Positions 21,348 through 35,359 of a DNA stretch of 64,000 nucleotides are shown piece after piece. The notes beneath the pieces are model-generated. The model saw only the letters and a program-made list of their open reading frames with translations, was not told the DNA's origin and did not search any database. A program made the translations under genes and the position numbers. The number at the start of each line of letters is the position of its first letter. Position 1 is the stretch's first letter. Source of the DNA: Apostichopus japonicus (taxonomy: Eukaryota; Echinodermata; Holothuroidea; Aspidochirotida; Stichopodidae); contig NC_092576.1 in NCBI RefSeq assembly GCF_037975245.1, forward strand, positions 19,492,111 through 19,556,110, given 5' to 3'.

Positions 21348-24300
21348 CTGTTTATTTCTATTCGTATTAAACAAAACAAAATCACAAATTTAATATATAC
21401 ATGTATGCTATCTAACATAATAAGGTATATTGTTATAACAATGTCTTTCATATTATTTTATTCCATCATTTTTTTTTCGGTTAAGTAAGTAAATCAACTG
21501 TTTAATATAGAAAGATTTAGATTATGTTGCCATTGCGTGTTTTCAGTTACTTGATTTTGATCTTCCTTATTTCACTATATTTTTCCTTTAATATAAAAAT
21601 AAATTCTTAACATTTTCAATGAGTCCTGTTAAGTTAATCTCATGTTGTAAAATATAATAAATATTTAACTCAAACTTCATTTCGTGACTTTGGTTTCTTA
21701 AAACTTCACGAGAGACCCTCAATTAAGGTTAACTGTTTTATCTTGAATTGTAACATTTACAACATTGGGAGGTTTTCTTCCTCAAATTGATATTTGAATA
21801 CAATTGTGGTTTCTTAATATCTTGATTCGTTCGCTACATGAAGCCTGTGATGCTTCTTGTATTACAGATAATTAAAAATAAAAACAATGATAGGTATTGA
21901 AAACAATCATTAGAGAAAACAACAAGAGTTCTCGAAGTTGATTTATTTTTTGGCGTGGCATTGATGTTTACCTTATTTCTTCGTAGTGAGTAACCTGTGA
22001 CTCTGAGGGTGCCCCACACTGTTCTTCGAAAGTAGGGCCATCTTCTGACCAGGGAAATGGTAGCTGGCCTTTGAAATGATAGAGAATATCAAATTTCAGC
22101 GATAATTTATGTTAACTTGGTACGGAGAAGCTATTTTCCATTTTATAACATATTTTTATGAATGATACTTCATAGTGTAGATGGAACTCAAAAATGAATC
22201 ATTTTAACATTATTTTCATTTCCGTAAAATTGGTATCATCTCGCTTAGTTAAGACAGACACATCCGAATCGTTTTCTCAATATCAGAAAGGGAATGAACT
22301 CCCTAACTAAGGTAGAGAGAGATTATTGACATGAAAATCACTATTCCGTAGTTATCCATTCCATCCCATTTCATTTCCATTTTCATATTTACAGTTCATA
22401 AAACACAAATGACTAATGTAAATTTGACGAGGTACGTTCCCTCTACTTCGTTCTTCCTAAATCAGTCACATTTAAGGGATACCAATTCGATTTGTCAATT
22501 TTTAATTACATTGTGTATTATTTTCTTTTAAGTTATCTGATTATACAAATATCTCCAAAATACACAAAAAATATTGTATAGCAAGAGCAACTTTTCATTC
22601 ATTGTGAATATCATAACTTATTCTTTTTCATATGATTCTTTTTTTACAAAGCGGAGATTCAGAATACGTTTCAAGTACTTTACCAGTAATTACTTCCCAA
22701 ATGACACCAGCTGCAGCCCAGACATCACTAGGTTGCGAATATTCATTGCGATGCAGAGCTTCTGGTGGGAAATGATTCAACGAATACGGCACCTGGAGAG
22801 ATAATAAAAGACAAGCTATAGTTAAGAATTCTATCGAGACTTTTTATATCGGTTAATTTTTGAGTGGTATTATAGATACTTTTACCATTACCGGTGATGT
22901 TACACGGCTTCATTATTACATCACGGGTATGTGACACGTACCTTAGTTTTTCGAAAGGTAGTGATTTTTGATGCATCTTCCGATAGACAGAAATCGTAAA
23001 GCTTGCATTGACCTTTCTCGATTCGTAATATTTTCTTGCTGGATAAGCCTGGATGTAGGAACTAGGGAGAGTACGAAGAAGAAACTTTAAAAACAATAAA
23101 GAATTTTACCATTGAGAACTGTATTTTTACATACTTAACTTGAGAAATATTATAAAGAATGTTCCGTGCAACGAATGTTTTAAAATGAGAGAAAGGATTA
23201 GCTATGTCAACAAGAATTATTAATATTTAGTGATTTTAAAGCCGATAGTTTAATCATGGATACATCCCTTACGAGCTTTAACTAACTTTAATATGTTATA
23301 CATATTAAAAATGGAAATAATTGAGTAATTAATGTTTGCTTTACCTGAGTAATAAATTAATAAATGTTATGTTTACTTAATAAATGTTAAGCATTTTTGG
23401 ATAAGGCCAAGTAGTGACTATTGCATATGCATATTTATTCCGTATCTTCTTAATAACTGACACACTATGCTATGGTTATTCTTTAAAGTATACAATCAAT
23501 GTAAGACATATAAGAGAATTTCATGGTTGATTGGATATGGTAAACCAGACAAGATTATATAATATAAGTTAACATCTAGTTCTACATTTCTGTTGTAAAA
23601 AAATATATATTATAATGCTGAACCTGATAGATATGATTGTTCAATCACTTAAATTTATTGAAGACTTACTCCGTATGAATGAATAAGGTTTAATCCTTCT
23701 AGTAATCCAGCTATGATCCCCATCACCTCAGACAAGTACATAGTATTTTCAAATGTCTCTTGGCTGAATACCTTAACTAGCCAACTGTCGAGAGTCTCAC
23801 AGGCAAAGTGTTCTTGTACTAAGTGAAGTTTAGCTTTAAGAAATACAAAAGTAATATAATTTATATCTTTGATAGAAAGGTATTGTAATTTGGTAAATTT
23901 TAAAGTTATCTTCTTTAATCCTCTTCTATTTATCAAATTTGCACAATCGGCTTAGACGTGGTTGAAAGCTAAGGGGGTTGACACCGACATCAATGCCATC
24001 GTTAGGTCATAATAATCGCTTTCTTATTTTATCATTTGCAAATAATTTAGCAAGCAGTATACAAAAAATTAATATGAAAACTTAAACCAAGGACAAATTC
24101 AACACGAGTAACAACTGAAACACGTATATTATTATTACTGGTGACTTTATGGAATTAAATTTTGGCCAACGTCATTTGTGCTTCAGCAACAAGTAGTCTG
24201 AATTTTTCATTAAGTTGCCATTTTCTGGTTTGTTTACTTCAATAATTTTAAACTAAAGACAAACCAGAACTTCTGTTGCAATCCCTCAGCCTGCCAGTAA

Positions 24301-25375
24301 CATGTTTCCCCTACTACAGTGCCTGCACTGGAGAAATAATTAGGCAAAGGCATCTGACCCGATGAACTTAGTATTCTGAAATTAATCTTAGAATTGGCTT
24401 AGATGAGGTTGAAAAGCTAAGAGTGCTGACACCGAAACCAATGCCACCGTTATGTCATAATAAGCGTTTCCTTAATTTATCTTTTGCAAAATTCATCAAC
24501 TGTACCAAATAACCATTTCAACAACGGTGGCGGGGAGACGAATATGTGGCTCGATGACGTCATATTTATACTTGATCAAGTCTTCAGCCTTGTGTTTGTA
24601 AAAACATTTAAGATGTGATATCTCCCACATGGAGTAACATGTTCATGACAGTTATCTCTACCAACTACATCAATGATGATGACATGGTCGTGTCTCCTTA
24701 AAATGTTAGAATTGATTTATATTTGTCCTGTACCTACCTTTCAGTATCCCAATTCCCTCAACTTTTACAAGGTATTTCGTTACTGGCAGGTCAAGGGTCC
24801 TTTTGACGAACTCATCCCAATGTATGTCTTTCCGTCGAAAAGCTTCATCTGCATCAATAAATTTTAAACATCAAATACTTCACAATAGCATTTTACTATT
24901 TCAGTTGACAGTTTCTTGCCTACTGAAGTATACAACAAATTGTAGGACATAATATACTGATTCATTACAATTGAAGTCATCAGCAAAACGTTTCGTTCTT
25001 TTTTGAAAACCTTGGAAAATACAAGATATTCTAGTTTATAACTATGATTAGAAACTATCAAACTTATCTTGTCATTATCTGTGGTTAACTTCATCATTGC
25101 AAATGTACAGGTTCCATTTAACATGTCGGAACCATACAGGGCAATATAAAGGATATGAATTTACCAGTGACGGTCGTCAGCACCACACATTTCTTTGTTC
25201 CTTTGTTGGCCGGTATTGTTCCCATCCACCTGCTATGCCACTGATCCAACTTAATATTCATGATAAAGCAAATGTCCTTATCTCCAAACACGCCTCTCTG
25301 TTTGGGACTTTCGTCAGTCGTGATGTAGTAATCTAAGAATGAACGAGAATATAAACCTGCTACATGTCTTTATAT

Positions 25376-25471
<96 letters not shown>

Positions 25472-25634
25472 GATACTAGTTGAGACTAGTGGAACACTAG
25501 TAGTTGTAACTCGGAGTTTCACGCGTTTTAGCGACCGTCAGACAACTCTGTTTGACGATCGCTAAACAACACATATTCCGCTCTGTCCACTGGACATAGA
25601 GCACTCTGCGCCAAGATAGACGCCAACCAACCAA

Positions 25635-25692
<58 letters not shown>

Positions 25693-27140
25693 ATGTGTGA
25701 GTGTGTGTGTGTGTGTTTCTTGAGCTATAAATAGAAGTTCAAGTGCGAACGTTACTTTCTGGTTGTTTTAACCTACTTGGCACAACATTGTGAAATTTAA
25801 CATCTCCTTTACAAGAAAACAAAGATGGAGTAAAATACAACGCACGGTTTTAAACAAATAATCGCAAATCAAAGATATTAAGTAAAGAGATATTCCGGTG
25901 ATACTAATGACACTTGCGTGGAAGAAACATACAAGTACTCGTTATTGTCGGGTAAAATTGTATATGTCAATCTAAATATATGTGGATATGGTTGTTGCAA
26001 GTTGATAGTACTGGTATTGCTAGATAAACGACTCCTTAACTCCTTAACTCTGTTATTCACAGAATTGTGCTTTCTTACCAAACATGTTGATTTGTTCTTG
26101 AATGTGATACCATTGTAAAATCATGTATTCTGAATAACAAAAACACCAATATGCCTGTAAACTTGCAACCAAAATATGGTTTCACCGACTGTATGAATTA
26201 ACAATTTTACAAAGATTTTTAGAAACATTCAACTATGCCAAACAGAATATATTTCTAGTAGTGAGATGAGATGGTTCTTACTTTCTGACTCGTTGGAACC
26301 GTCAGAGACATTGCCATCACTTGGTATTTTGGGCAAATCAGGTCTGGAAGAGAATAAAGACAACTTATATAGATAAAGTCAATATGCATCATTCCGGCAG
26401 CTAACAGTAGGAATTATTGTGTCACGTTCAAGTTATGTACAAAACTGGTCTTACCTTACAGGAATGTTTGGTAGGGTTCTGTGTGAAACTAAAGTGACAA
26501 AGAACAAGGAGAAGTAATGTAGGAAGTGTGAATGTCGTTTTAGAAGAACACATCCCAAAATGTATACAACAATTTTTTTGGTATCAGAATTCAATATAGA
26601 AAAAAGCGAGACCACAAGGACAAAGCAAACATTAAAAACGAATGTTAAAACAAAAAATAAACGATCGGACGTAAATTACAGTTTACGTTAATGTTGCAGC
26701 TTGCCGACTAATAAATTAGAAATAAATGCCGACTTAGACATGTTAGTCACGTTAACGGCCTGAAGCTTATATCTTCGCAAGGTTCGATGTTTATATAAAA
26801 CGTATTCAAATGTACCATATTGATATCACCAATGCATCTCTGTTGTATGTTTACATTGCTGCACTGATCATTGAAATATGCTATGATAACACAAGTTATA
26901 AGACCCATTCTCAAGATGCAGTCCCTGCGTTATTATATCATGGAACATTTTACAACTTGTCCTTCACTGTTAGCCACATGACAATTCCAAAGCAAAGATA
27001 ACCCTTAAATATATTGAAAACAATGTTACTATATAAATAACATCATGTGAAATTTACTTGATTGTCTTGAAATTGATCCACCTCTTGTTGTATCCGTCAT
27101 CTCAACGGTCGAGTTATCTGTTTTGGCACGTTCCCGATTC
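21267..27140 (-). CDS. Receptor-type pseudokinase (tyrosine kinase-like fold), 3' ten exons
   Basis: Ten minus-strand exons: 27140-27058, 26488-26455, 26343-26282, 25332-25165, 24848-24738, 23833-23670, 23061-22942, 22792-22684, 22068-21995 (or 21972) and 21347-21267. They encode a polar juxtamembrane segment followed by a full kinase fold. C-lobe hallmarks are clear (FPPEALHRNEYSQPSDVW, GVIWEVITG, QLPFPW, QCWHQVCPQRPT) and are of the receptor tyrosine kinase type. Three catalytic signatures have changed: the VAIK lysine is Thr (CVVLTTVTG), HRD reads HPG (FLHPGLSSKK), and DFG reads DFC (LYDFCLSEDA). Established knowledge of kinases says such a protein should lack normal phosphotransfer and act as a scaffold or allosteric partner. 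All junctions agree in phase except the last. Transmembrane and extracellular exons were not found upstream. The fold is secure; receptor status is inferred. Confidence 0.85.
21995..22068 (-). CDS. Pseudokinase, subdomain X exon (PFPW)
   Basis: Completes Gly with the preceding exon and reads QLPFPWSEDGPTFEEQCGAP then SESQ. PFPW is the usual start of subdomain X. Two donors are possible: CAG/GTTACT at 21994, which keeps phase with the terminal exon, or the better AAG/GTAAAC at 21971, which adds VTHYEEI but breaks phase. The region between PFPW and CW is short compared with ordinary receptor kinases, so an exon may be missing. Confidence 0.75.
22684..22792 (-). CDS. Pseudokinase, subdomains VIII-IX exon
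   Basis: Reads VPYSLNHFPPEALHRNEYSQ, then PSDVWAAAGVIWEVITG. PPE stands for the APE motif with its glutamate kept, and SDVW keeps the structural aspartate of helix F. Acceptor is TATCTCTCCAG and donor is GTAAAG; phase 0 in, phase 1 out. Confidence 0.9.
22942..23061 (-). CDS. Pseudokinase, catalytic-loop and activation-segment exon (HPG, DFC)
   Basis: Exactly 40 codons with phase 0 at both ends: FLHPGLSSKKILRIEKGQCK, then LYDFCLSEDASKITTFRKTK. The catalytic loop HRDLxxxN is replaced by HPGLSSKK, with no catalytic Asp and no metal-binding Asn. DFG is DFC. The Asp of DFC remains. Acceptor TCTCCCTAG was chosen over the CAG ten bases further in because only it keeps phase. Confidence 0.88.
23670..23833 (-). 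CDS. Pseudokinase, hinge to helix E exon
   Basis: Reads AKLHLVQEHFACETLDSWL and ends IAGLLEGLNLIHSYG. LVQEHF is the beta-5/hinge strand; the GLLEGLNLIHSYG helix corresponds to the kinase helix E motif (GMxYLHxxG). Donor GTAAGT is strong. Confidence 0.88.
23944..24048. repeat. Intronic direct repeat, copy 1
   Basis: About 100 bp (CGGCTTAGACGTGGTTGAAA... GTCATAATAA) repeated at 24392-24492 in the same orientation, about 450 bp away, within one intron of the pseudokinase gene. Confidence 0.7.
24392..24492. repeat. Intronic direct repeat, copy 2
   Basis: Diverged copy of 23944-24048, sharing GGCTTAGATGAGGTTGAAAA, CAATGCCACCGTTA and GTCATAATAAGCGTTTCCTT. Confidence 0.7.
24738..24848 (-). CDS. 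Pseudokinase, helix C to beta-4/5 exon
   Basis: Reads (D)EAFRRKDIHWDEFVKRTL, then DLPVTKYLVKVEGIGILK. Position and pattern match helix C and the following strands; a Glu in WDEF may be the helix-C glutamate. Acceptor TTGATGCAG, donor GTAGGT; phases 1 in, 1 out. Confidence 0.85.
25165..25332 (-). CDS. Pseudokinase, N-lobe exon (VAIK lysine replaced)
   Basis: Reads (N)YYITTDESPKQRGVFGDKD, then the beta strands ICFIMNIKLDQWHSRWMGTI and GTKKCVVLTTVTG. The beta-3 strand VVLT has Thr where active kinases have the ATP-contacting Lys. No clear glycine-rich loop is present. Strong GTAAAT/TAG junctions, in phase. Confidence 0.85.
25370..25716. repeat. Two microsatellite tracts flanking a short unique island
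   Basis: (TA)n then (TG)n at about 25370-25470, and (CT)n, (TA)n then (TG)n at about 25634-25716. Between them, three ACTAGT sites lie within 27 bp (25475-25501). An imperfect hairpin follows: TAGCGACCGTCA at 25529-25540 and TGACGATCGCTA at 25553-25564, 11 of 12 paired. The island may be a retroelement remnant inserted in a microsatellite. Confidence 0.75.
26282..26343 (-). CDS. Pseudokinase, juxtamembrane exon 3 of those found
   Basis: Reads PDLPKIPSDGNVSDGSNESE: polar, Ser/Asp-rich, without structure. Acceptor TTCTCTTCCAG, donor GTAAGA, 62 nt, phase matching both sides. Confidence 0.75.
26455..26488 (-). CDS. Pseudokinase, juxtamembrane micro-exon
   Basis: Only 34 nt, SHRTLPNIPV with split codons on both sides. 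Acceptor TTTGTCACTTTAG, donor GTAAGA. Phase agreement with both neighbours is the main support. Confidence 0.7.
27058..27140 (-). CDS. Pseudokinase, most upstream exon recognised
   Basis: 83 nt, NRERAKTDNSTVEMTDTTRG then GSISRQS. The basic start NRERAK would suit the cytoplasmic side of a transmembrane helix coded by the preceding, unseen exon. Acceptor TTCTATTTAAG has a weak pyrimidine tract. Confidence 0.68.
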
Positions 27141-30100
27141 CTTAAATAGAACACAAATGAGAACTAGAGATAATATTTTTGGTGTTAAATGTTCAGTTTT
27201 AAATCTTTCAATGTATCACATCGGACAATGTTATTCAAAAAAAGTAATTCCTTTTCCTCAAAAGGAAAATATATATGTAAAATATTGACATATGCAGTAC
27301 CATGAAGATGTTCTAAACTTCTCTTTTTTGTGTGAAAGTTTCAGTTGATTCTGTCAACTTGAGAATGAACATCATATTTCGGTGGACTTTGGGTTGTCAA
27401 GGGACATAACAAAGTTAATTAGATACATATTCATGATCATCTCAACAATACAACATAATTTCAAATGACAAATGAAATGTACACATCTTTATAAGGAACT
27501 ATCCACAATTGGACGAAAATGTATATAAGCTAAGAGCTCGTCTCTAATTATATCTGTTCCAATGATACAATATATCCTTAGATTAAAGCTTAGATACTCG
27601 TCAAGGTGTGTGTAATAAACCTCTTATCATCTTAGATGTTGTTAGATTTCTCTACATAAACAATTTTGGGTTTTAGACTTATAGTGAGGTAGGAACAATT
27701 AGTCAATGGAAGCGCTTCATGACAAATATCAAACTACTAATTTATAACAGCGCGATGGTGTCGCCTCAATCATTTGAAAATTTAGAAGTATTGCATTTTC
27801 TCATCAGCATTCATGGCCCAAATAGTTCATGTTTGAGATTATGTGTGTGGTTCACTGTACAAATTATGTTTCAGAAACAGTTTGTTTTCTACTTAATAAG
27901 TTTGAACTTAATGTAAAAATTCAATGTACATTAACAGATTAACGAGTCAAACCGTACGTATTTTATTAATTACATAAACCTGCAATAAAACTAAAGTATT
28001 TGTATTCTTTCGACATCTCTGAGATGAAAAACTCAAACAATAGCCAATAATTATCATTGAAAGTCATAGGGAATAGAAACCGCTGAGGTAACAAATTTCT
28101 GTGAGCTTGACGATAATGCCATCACAAAGTAAAACCATTTCTATTCACTTAACTATACAGTTTATCAATTTCGTTGAAGGTATAAGTTGTTAGGACAAAT
28201 GTTATTTATGTTCTCTTCGTAAAGTGATTGACGGCTGTGAAAAGAGAAATCCAAACGAAACACAGAGTAATTCACGATACTGCTAAGGTTTAAAGGGGAT
28301 GTCCCGATTTCTCACAATAGCTCAACTTATCCTTTTCAGGCAATTAAAAATAATGGTGTAGTGAGATTTGGGTATTCATTGCTTATCATTGATACACATT
28401 TACAATATTCAGAATGGATTAACTTTGTCCTGAATCAAACTTCCTTCTTATCTATTGTACACTAGGCAACGTCTCTTTCATTGGCAACAGTTGACCCCCC
28501 CCCCCCTCCTCCTTTTTGCCCCCTTCACATGTTGGTTTCATCATCTGCTTCTGAAATCAATAATTTTGATGTTAATTGATATCAGCATATCTTACTAAGG
28601 CAGTTCTGCTGGAAACCATAATTCTTCGGAGGTAATATCTTTCTCTAGTCAAATAATTGGAGAGCCTCTATATTTATAATTTCGCTTCTGTTTAAATATC
28701 TAGTTCAGTAATTCCTCCAAAATGATAATATCTAGCTTGCTCGAATATCACAAATTCTAAATTATTGTGATAGAATACTGACACATTTCAATTTAATTTT
28801 GTTTTGAATATGACCCGCATTATGACTTGACATGAGTAGTTATCTATTGTCTAAAATCCACCCAAATGGTTTTCTAACAAAACAAGCCATAATCTGTTCG
28901 GCAACATTCCTGCATAAATGATATATAGGATGTATCTTGACTATATTAGCACCAAATGCTCAGATATTGTATCAAAGACTGCAGTTTTGAGACGTAGACC
29001 ACTATTTGTGAAAGAAACTTATTGAAAAAATGTGTCTTATCATAAATATTAGGTGTCCCTTTCTTGCACTGAATAGTAGGCTACCATTGTATTTTACCGT
29101 CAGTCGTCCACTTGCAGAAAAGAAAGACATCGCATATAATTTACATTACTGAATGCACAATAGTTTCATTTTGCCTAGGAGTTTTCAAGTTTTCAAATGA
29201 ATGTCACACAGGTCCCTCGTCCATGATCCTTAAAATATAATATTCGTATTCAATCTCTGGTCGTCCCTGCTGGGATATAAACTAAGGAACTCATTATTAC
29301 TGACGAATGTCACATTTCGAATTCACAATACAGAATGTTAATGGTTCCCTGTAGGCTTTTTTGTAGACGAGTATTTGTCTATTGTTAAAATAAAAGCAGT
29401 CTCTCTTAAAGAAGACAATTTTGCTCTATTTTTGAAATTGCAAATAACGTGTCGAATACTATGATCCAATAAATCGAATACCACAAATACTGTCCAAAAC
29501 CGGACCCCGCAAGAGGTTTCACTTTTTCCTAAAGATATAATATTTGGAAGGAATATCTCACGTAAATGATATGATTTCAAGAATTTAGCTTTCATTAACG
29601 TTTCCGAAAGCAAACTTTGTTATTTTCATTTGTTTTCCTGATTGGATGAAGAACATTTTTAAGCTAAAATGTCGAAAATCGTAAGCCTTACCGTACTGGA
29701 CGGTAAGCATTATAATTTCTCTTATTTGGCTCAGATTATAATTAAATGCATTTCAATACAAGTCTTAGTTAATTAGTAATGATGTATTATAAACGCACGA
29801 CACGTCCTTTCGTGTTCAAATTAACAACAATAAGAGAGTAGATAAGTAATTTCGTTTTTGTTTTCAATGTTTCAACTGTAGTCACCGAATCCTCGGCAGG
29901 TTTAATATTATATACGTGAGAATAACATTACTATATCAAAAACAGCATAACTCAACAGCATAATATCATTTAGTTCAAAATAAACTATATATATTTTTCT
30001 AATAAAAGTTGAATTTTGATCTATATTAGTAATGAGGCAGTCTTTAGTAATCAAACGTTAAACGTCAGAGTATGTCTTTTCTTTTAATGTAATGCCGATA

Positions 30101-30676
30101 TCTGCGAACGGTAAAGAAATATACCAGCCAGGTTTAGTATTCGCCAAAATCATCGTAAAGATAGGCACAAATATATTTTACAGATGCTGTGAGAGATGAA
30201 TCATCTATATTCCAGAAATATTAACATTCTATTATGTTCCCTGATGGCGTTATGTCGTACATTATTTTGGCAATGAATAGTGAAGTCTAGATTTGCAACA
30301 AAGTTTACCACAATTTCATTACTATTGAGGTAATCCACATAATCTATGATCAGAACTGTGAAATTATCTTCTTTTTTTCCTCATGCAAAAGGTGATGGTC
30401 TAAAAGGAAGCTTTGTTTTTTGTAATGGTTCTGAAATTATTAAAATATTTGCTTAATAAGTAATTTTCCTTTTGTCATAATTTCATGTTCAGCAGGAAAA
30501 GTCGATTGTAGATAGAAGATGTCGAAAGCCTTTCTGTGCATTCGTTTGTTTCTCAACATTGAAGTCACATTAGGACTGAAATTGCAAAAGATCTCATTCC
30601 TGTGGAAAGTAATACTTCACCAAAACGAACTGATTGTATATAGGAAAACTGTAACAAATGTACATTTTCATTGAGG
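27141..30676. other. No recognised exon (upstream of the pseudokinase)
   Basis: Upstream exons for the transmembrane and extracellular parts are expected on the minus strand here or beyond, but none could be supported. The 91-codon ORF at 29338-29613 shows no domain or splice context. Confidence 0.4.
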
Positions 30677-31120
30677 TCGCCATCGTAGGCATCGGCTCAT
30701 GGGTTCGCGCGTAGCATACAAGAATTGTTGGCAAATATACCTCCCAGATCGCCGGAAATAACACTTCCGAAACCCAATGATGCTCCCAAACCTCCTTAAG
30801 TTTTAGATCTCATGGCTTAGACATTTAGCTTGAGGAAATACATAGGGGTCTGCAGAAAAAAAAAATTGGGAACAAATAATCCAAGCAGACTTCCGTCCTA
30901 TACTGACTGTGGATAATACTGTGGATAATAAAATGAGAACTGCTGCATGTCATTTGCACAATGATGGATCAGCCTGCGCCAAAGTTCAATGCAGAGGAAA
31001 TTTGAAATGCAGCGTTTGGTCAAGACAAATTGGTGGGGACACGGTATATCACGTTCTACCACTGAATAAGTTAGTGGGGGACGCGTCGCGCCGTCCCCAC
31101 CAGGATCTGCGCCAATGGGG
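30677..31120. mobile_element. Degenerate hAT-like non-autonomous element
   Basis: GTAGCATACAAGAATTGTTG, CAGATCGCCGGAAATAACAC and TTCCGAAACC match the corresponding parts of the hAT element at 61889 (GAGCGTACAAGAAAATTTTG, CAGATGGCCGGAAACGGCAC). The far end, CCCCACCAGGATCTGCGCCA, resembles a decayed terminal repeat. GC-richer than its surroundings. Ends and target duplication not resolved. Confidence 0.45.
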
Positions 31121-33084
<1,964 letters not shown>

Positions 33085-33189
33085 TTTTCGAAAAAAAATC
33101 TTATTTCTCTCCTTTTGTCTATTATAAAAAAACACAGTAATCGTAGATTTTAACATATTTCTTGCCCAAATAGTATCCATTGTTATCGG

Positions 33190-34600
33190 CGGTCATTTCC
33201 ATTATCGTTATCATTATCGTTACCATTATAACATTATTATTATACATATCATTATATCATAAAATTATTATATCAATATATCATTATATCATCATATCAT
33301 TATTTCATTACATCGTTATATCATTATATCGTTGTAGCATTATATAATAATAACGATATATCATTATATCAGTATATCGTCATATCATTATATAATTATA
33401 CCATTATTGTACGGTATATCATAATAAAATTAAACCATCATATCATAATATCCTTATATCATTATATCACTATATCATCATATCATGATACCATTATATC
33501 ATCATATCATTATACCATTATAATATCGTTATATCATGATACCATTATATCATCATATCATTATATCATCATATCATTATATCATCATATCATCAATTCA
33601 TCATATCATGATATCAGTTTACCATTATAACATTATGTCATTATATCATTGTATCGTTGTATAGTTCTATTGTTGTAACGTTATGTCATTATAATGTTAT
33701 ATCGTTATATCATTATGTCATTATATCGTTGAATCGTTTATCGATATATCATCATCTCGTTGTATCATTATATCATTATATCGTAATATCATTATAATGT
33801 TATATCGTTATATCATTATAATGTTATATTGTTAAATCGTATATCATTTTATCATAATATCGTTATATCATCATATCGTCATATCGTTTTATCACTATAT
33901 CATTATTTCGTCATATCGTTTTATAATTATATCGTTGTAACATAATATCATTATATCGTTATATCATTATATCATAATCTCGTTATGTCATTATATCATT
34001 ATATCATTGTATCGTTATATAGTTATATTGTTGTACCGTTATGTCATTATAATGTTATGTCGTTATATCATCATGTCATCATATCGTTACATAGTTATAT
34101 TGATATATCATTATCTCGTTATATCGTTATATCATTATATCGTCAAATCATTATATCAATATAACGTTATTTCATTATATCATGATATAATTATATCGTT
34201 ATATCATAATATCGTGGTATAGTTATATCGTTATATCGTTGTATCACTATTTCATTATAACATGATATCATTATATATCAATGTTATATCGTTATATCGT
34301 CATATCATTATATCATACATAATGTCATTATATCGTTATATCGTTTTATCACTATATCATTATCTCGTTATATCGTTATATCGTTTTAATATAATATCAT
34401 AATATCCTTATATCCTTATATCGTTATATCACTATGTCATTGTATCATTATATCATTATATTGTTATATCGTTATATCATCATCTCGTAATATTGTTATA
34501 TCATTATATCATTATATCATTATATCGTTCTATCGTTATAATGTTATATCGGTATATCCTTATCGTTTTCGTTATCATTATCATTATTATTATCGTTTCC
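33190..34600. repeat. 1.4-kb field of ATATC(A/G)TT-type short repeats
   Basis: Continuous degenerate 7-10 bp units (TTATATCA, TTATATCG, CATATCA, GTTATATCG) with no fixed higher-order period. The ORF at 34007-34222 (Tyr/Ile-rich) is just this repeat read in frame. Confidence 0.9.
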
Positions 34601-34619
34601 ATTATCTTTATAAATGTTC

Positions 34620-35013
34620 ATTACCATTATTATTAGTGGTGGTAGCTGAATCATTCTGGTTTTAAGAATAACCTTTGATTATCTAACGTCGTAGCTGGTT
34701 AGTCCCGAGAGTGGGACATTTGCATAAATTATTCCGGATTGTCCTTGGATCTAAACAAAAATCAACGAAGAAGAAACTGAAGAAGAAATTTCTTCAGATC
34801 TAATGGCTTTGAAAATGTAACTATAGCATAATGGCAACTACTTAACAACCATGTGACTGCAATATGCCTTGTTTGTTGAGTTTTATTTATCTACACAGTT
34901 TACAAAAAAAATGCACGCAATCACTATGATTGAAATATTAATGTAAGTGATTACCATGGTAACGGAAAAGTGATTTTTGTACGCCCGCTCCATTATATAG
35001 TATGTATATGTCA
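34620..35013. repeat. Dispersed repeat, copy 1 (pair with 46801-47135)
   Basis: Best-conserved part at 34889-35013: CTACACAGTTTACAAA, GCAATCACT, CATGGTAACGGAAAAGTGAT, CGCCCGC, ATATGTCATTAA. These recur in order at 47002-47135. The upstream text GGTAGCTGAATCATTCTG also recurs near 46811. Confidence 0.65.
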
Positions 35014-35359
35014 TTAAGGAACGGATGAAATATTTCATTTCATTTATTTTTCCATTTTCTCACAATGTTTATATAATAATAGGACTGTGAAGACAGTACC
35101 ATGCAAAAAAAATAATAAGTAGTAATTCAAATAAAAGAAAAATAATGGAAATTACGGAGAGAAAATGGTGGAAGGGCTTGGAAGCCGTAGCTTGTACAAG
35201 AAGCCCACCAAGAATAAAGGTAACAAGTATAAAGTATATGGGCATGATAATAAAGCCCCTTACAAAGAAGACCTATACCCCCCCCCCACCCCTAAAATAA
35301 ACAAAAAAAAGGCATTTTCATAATGTGGGAAATACTTAAAGTCAGAGACAAATGTAGAT

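Noticed and set aside
29338-29613. 91-codon minus-strand ORF as a kinase ectodomain exon
   Set aside because: No flanking splice sites in phase and no recognisable ectodomain pattern.
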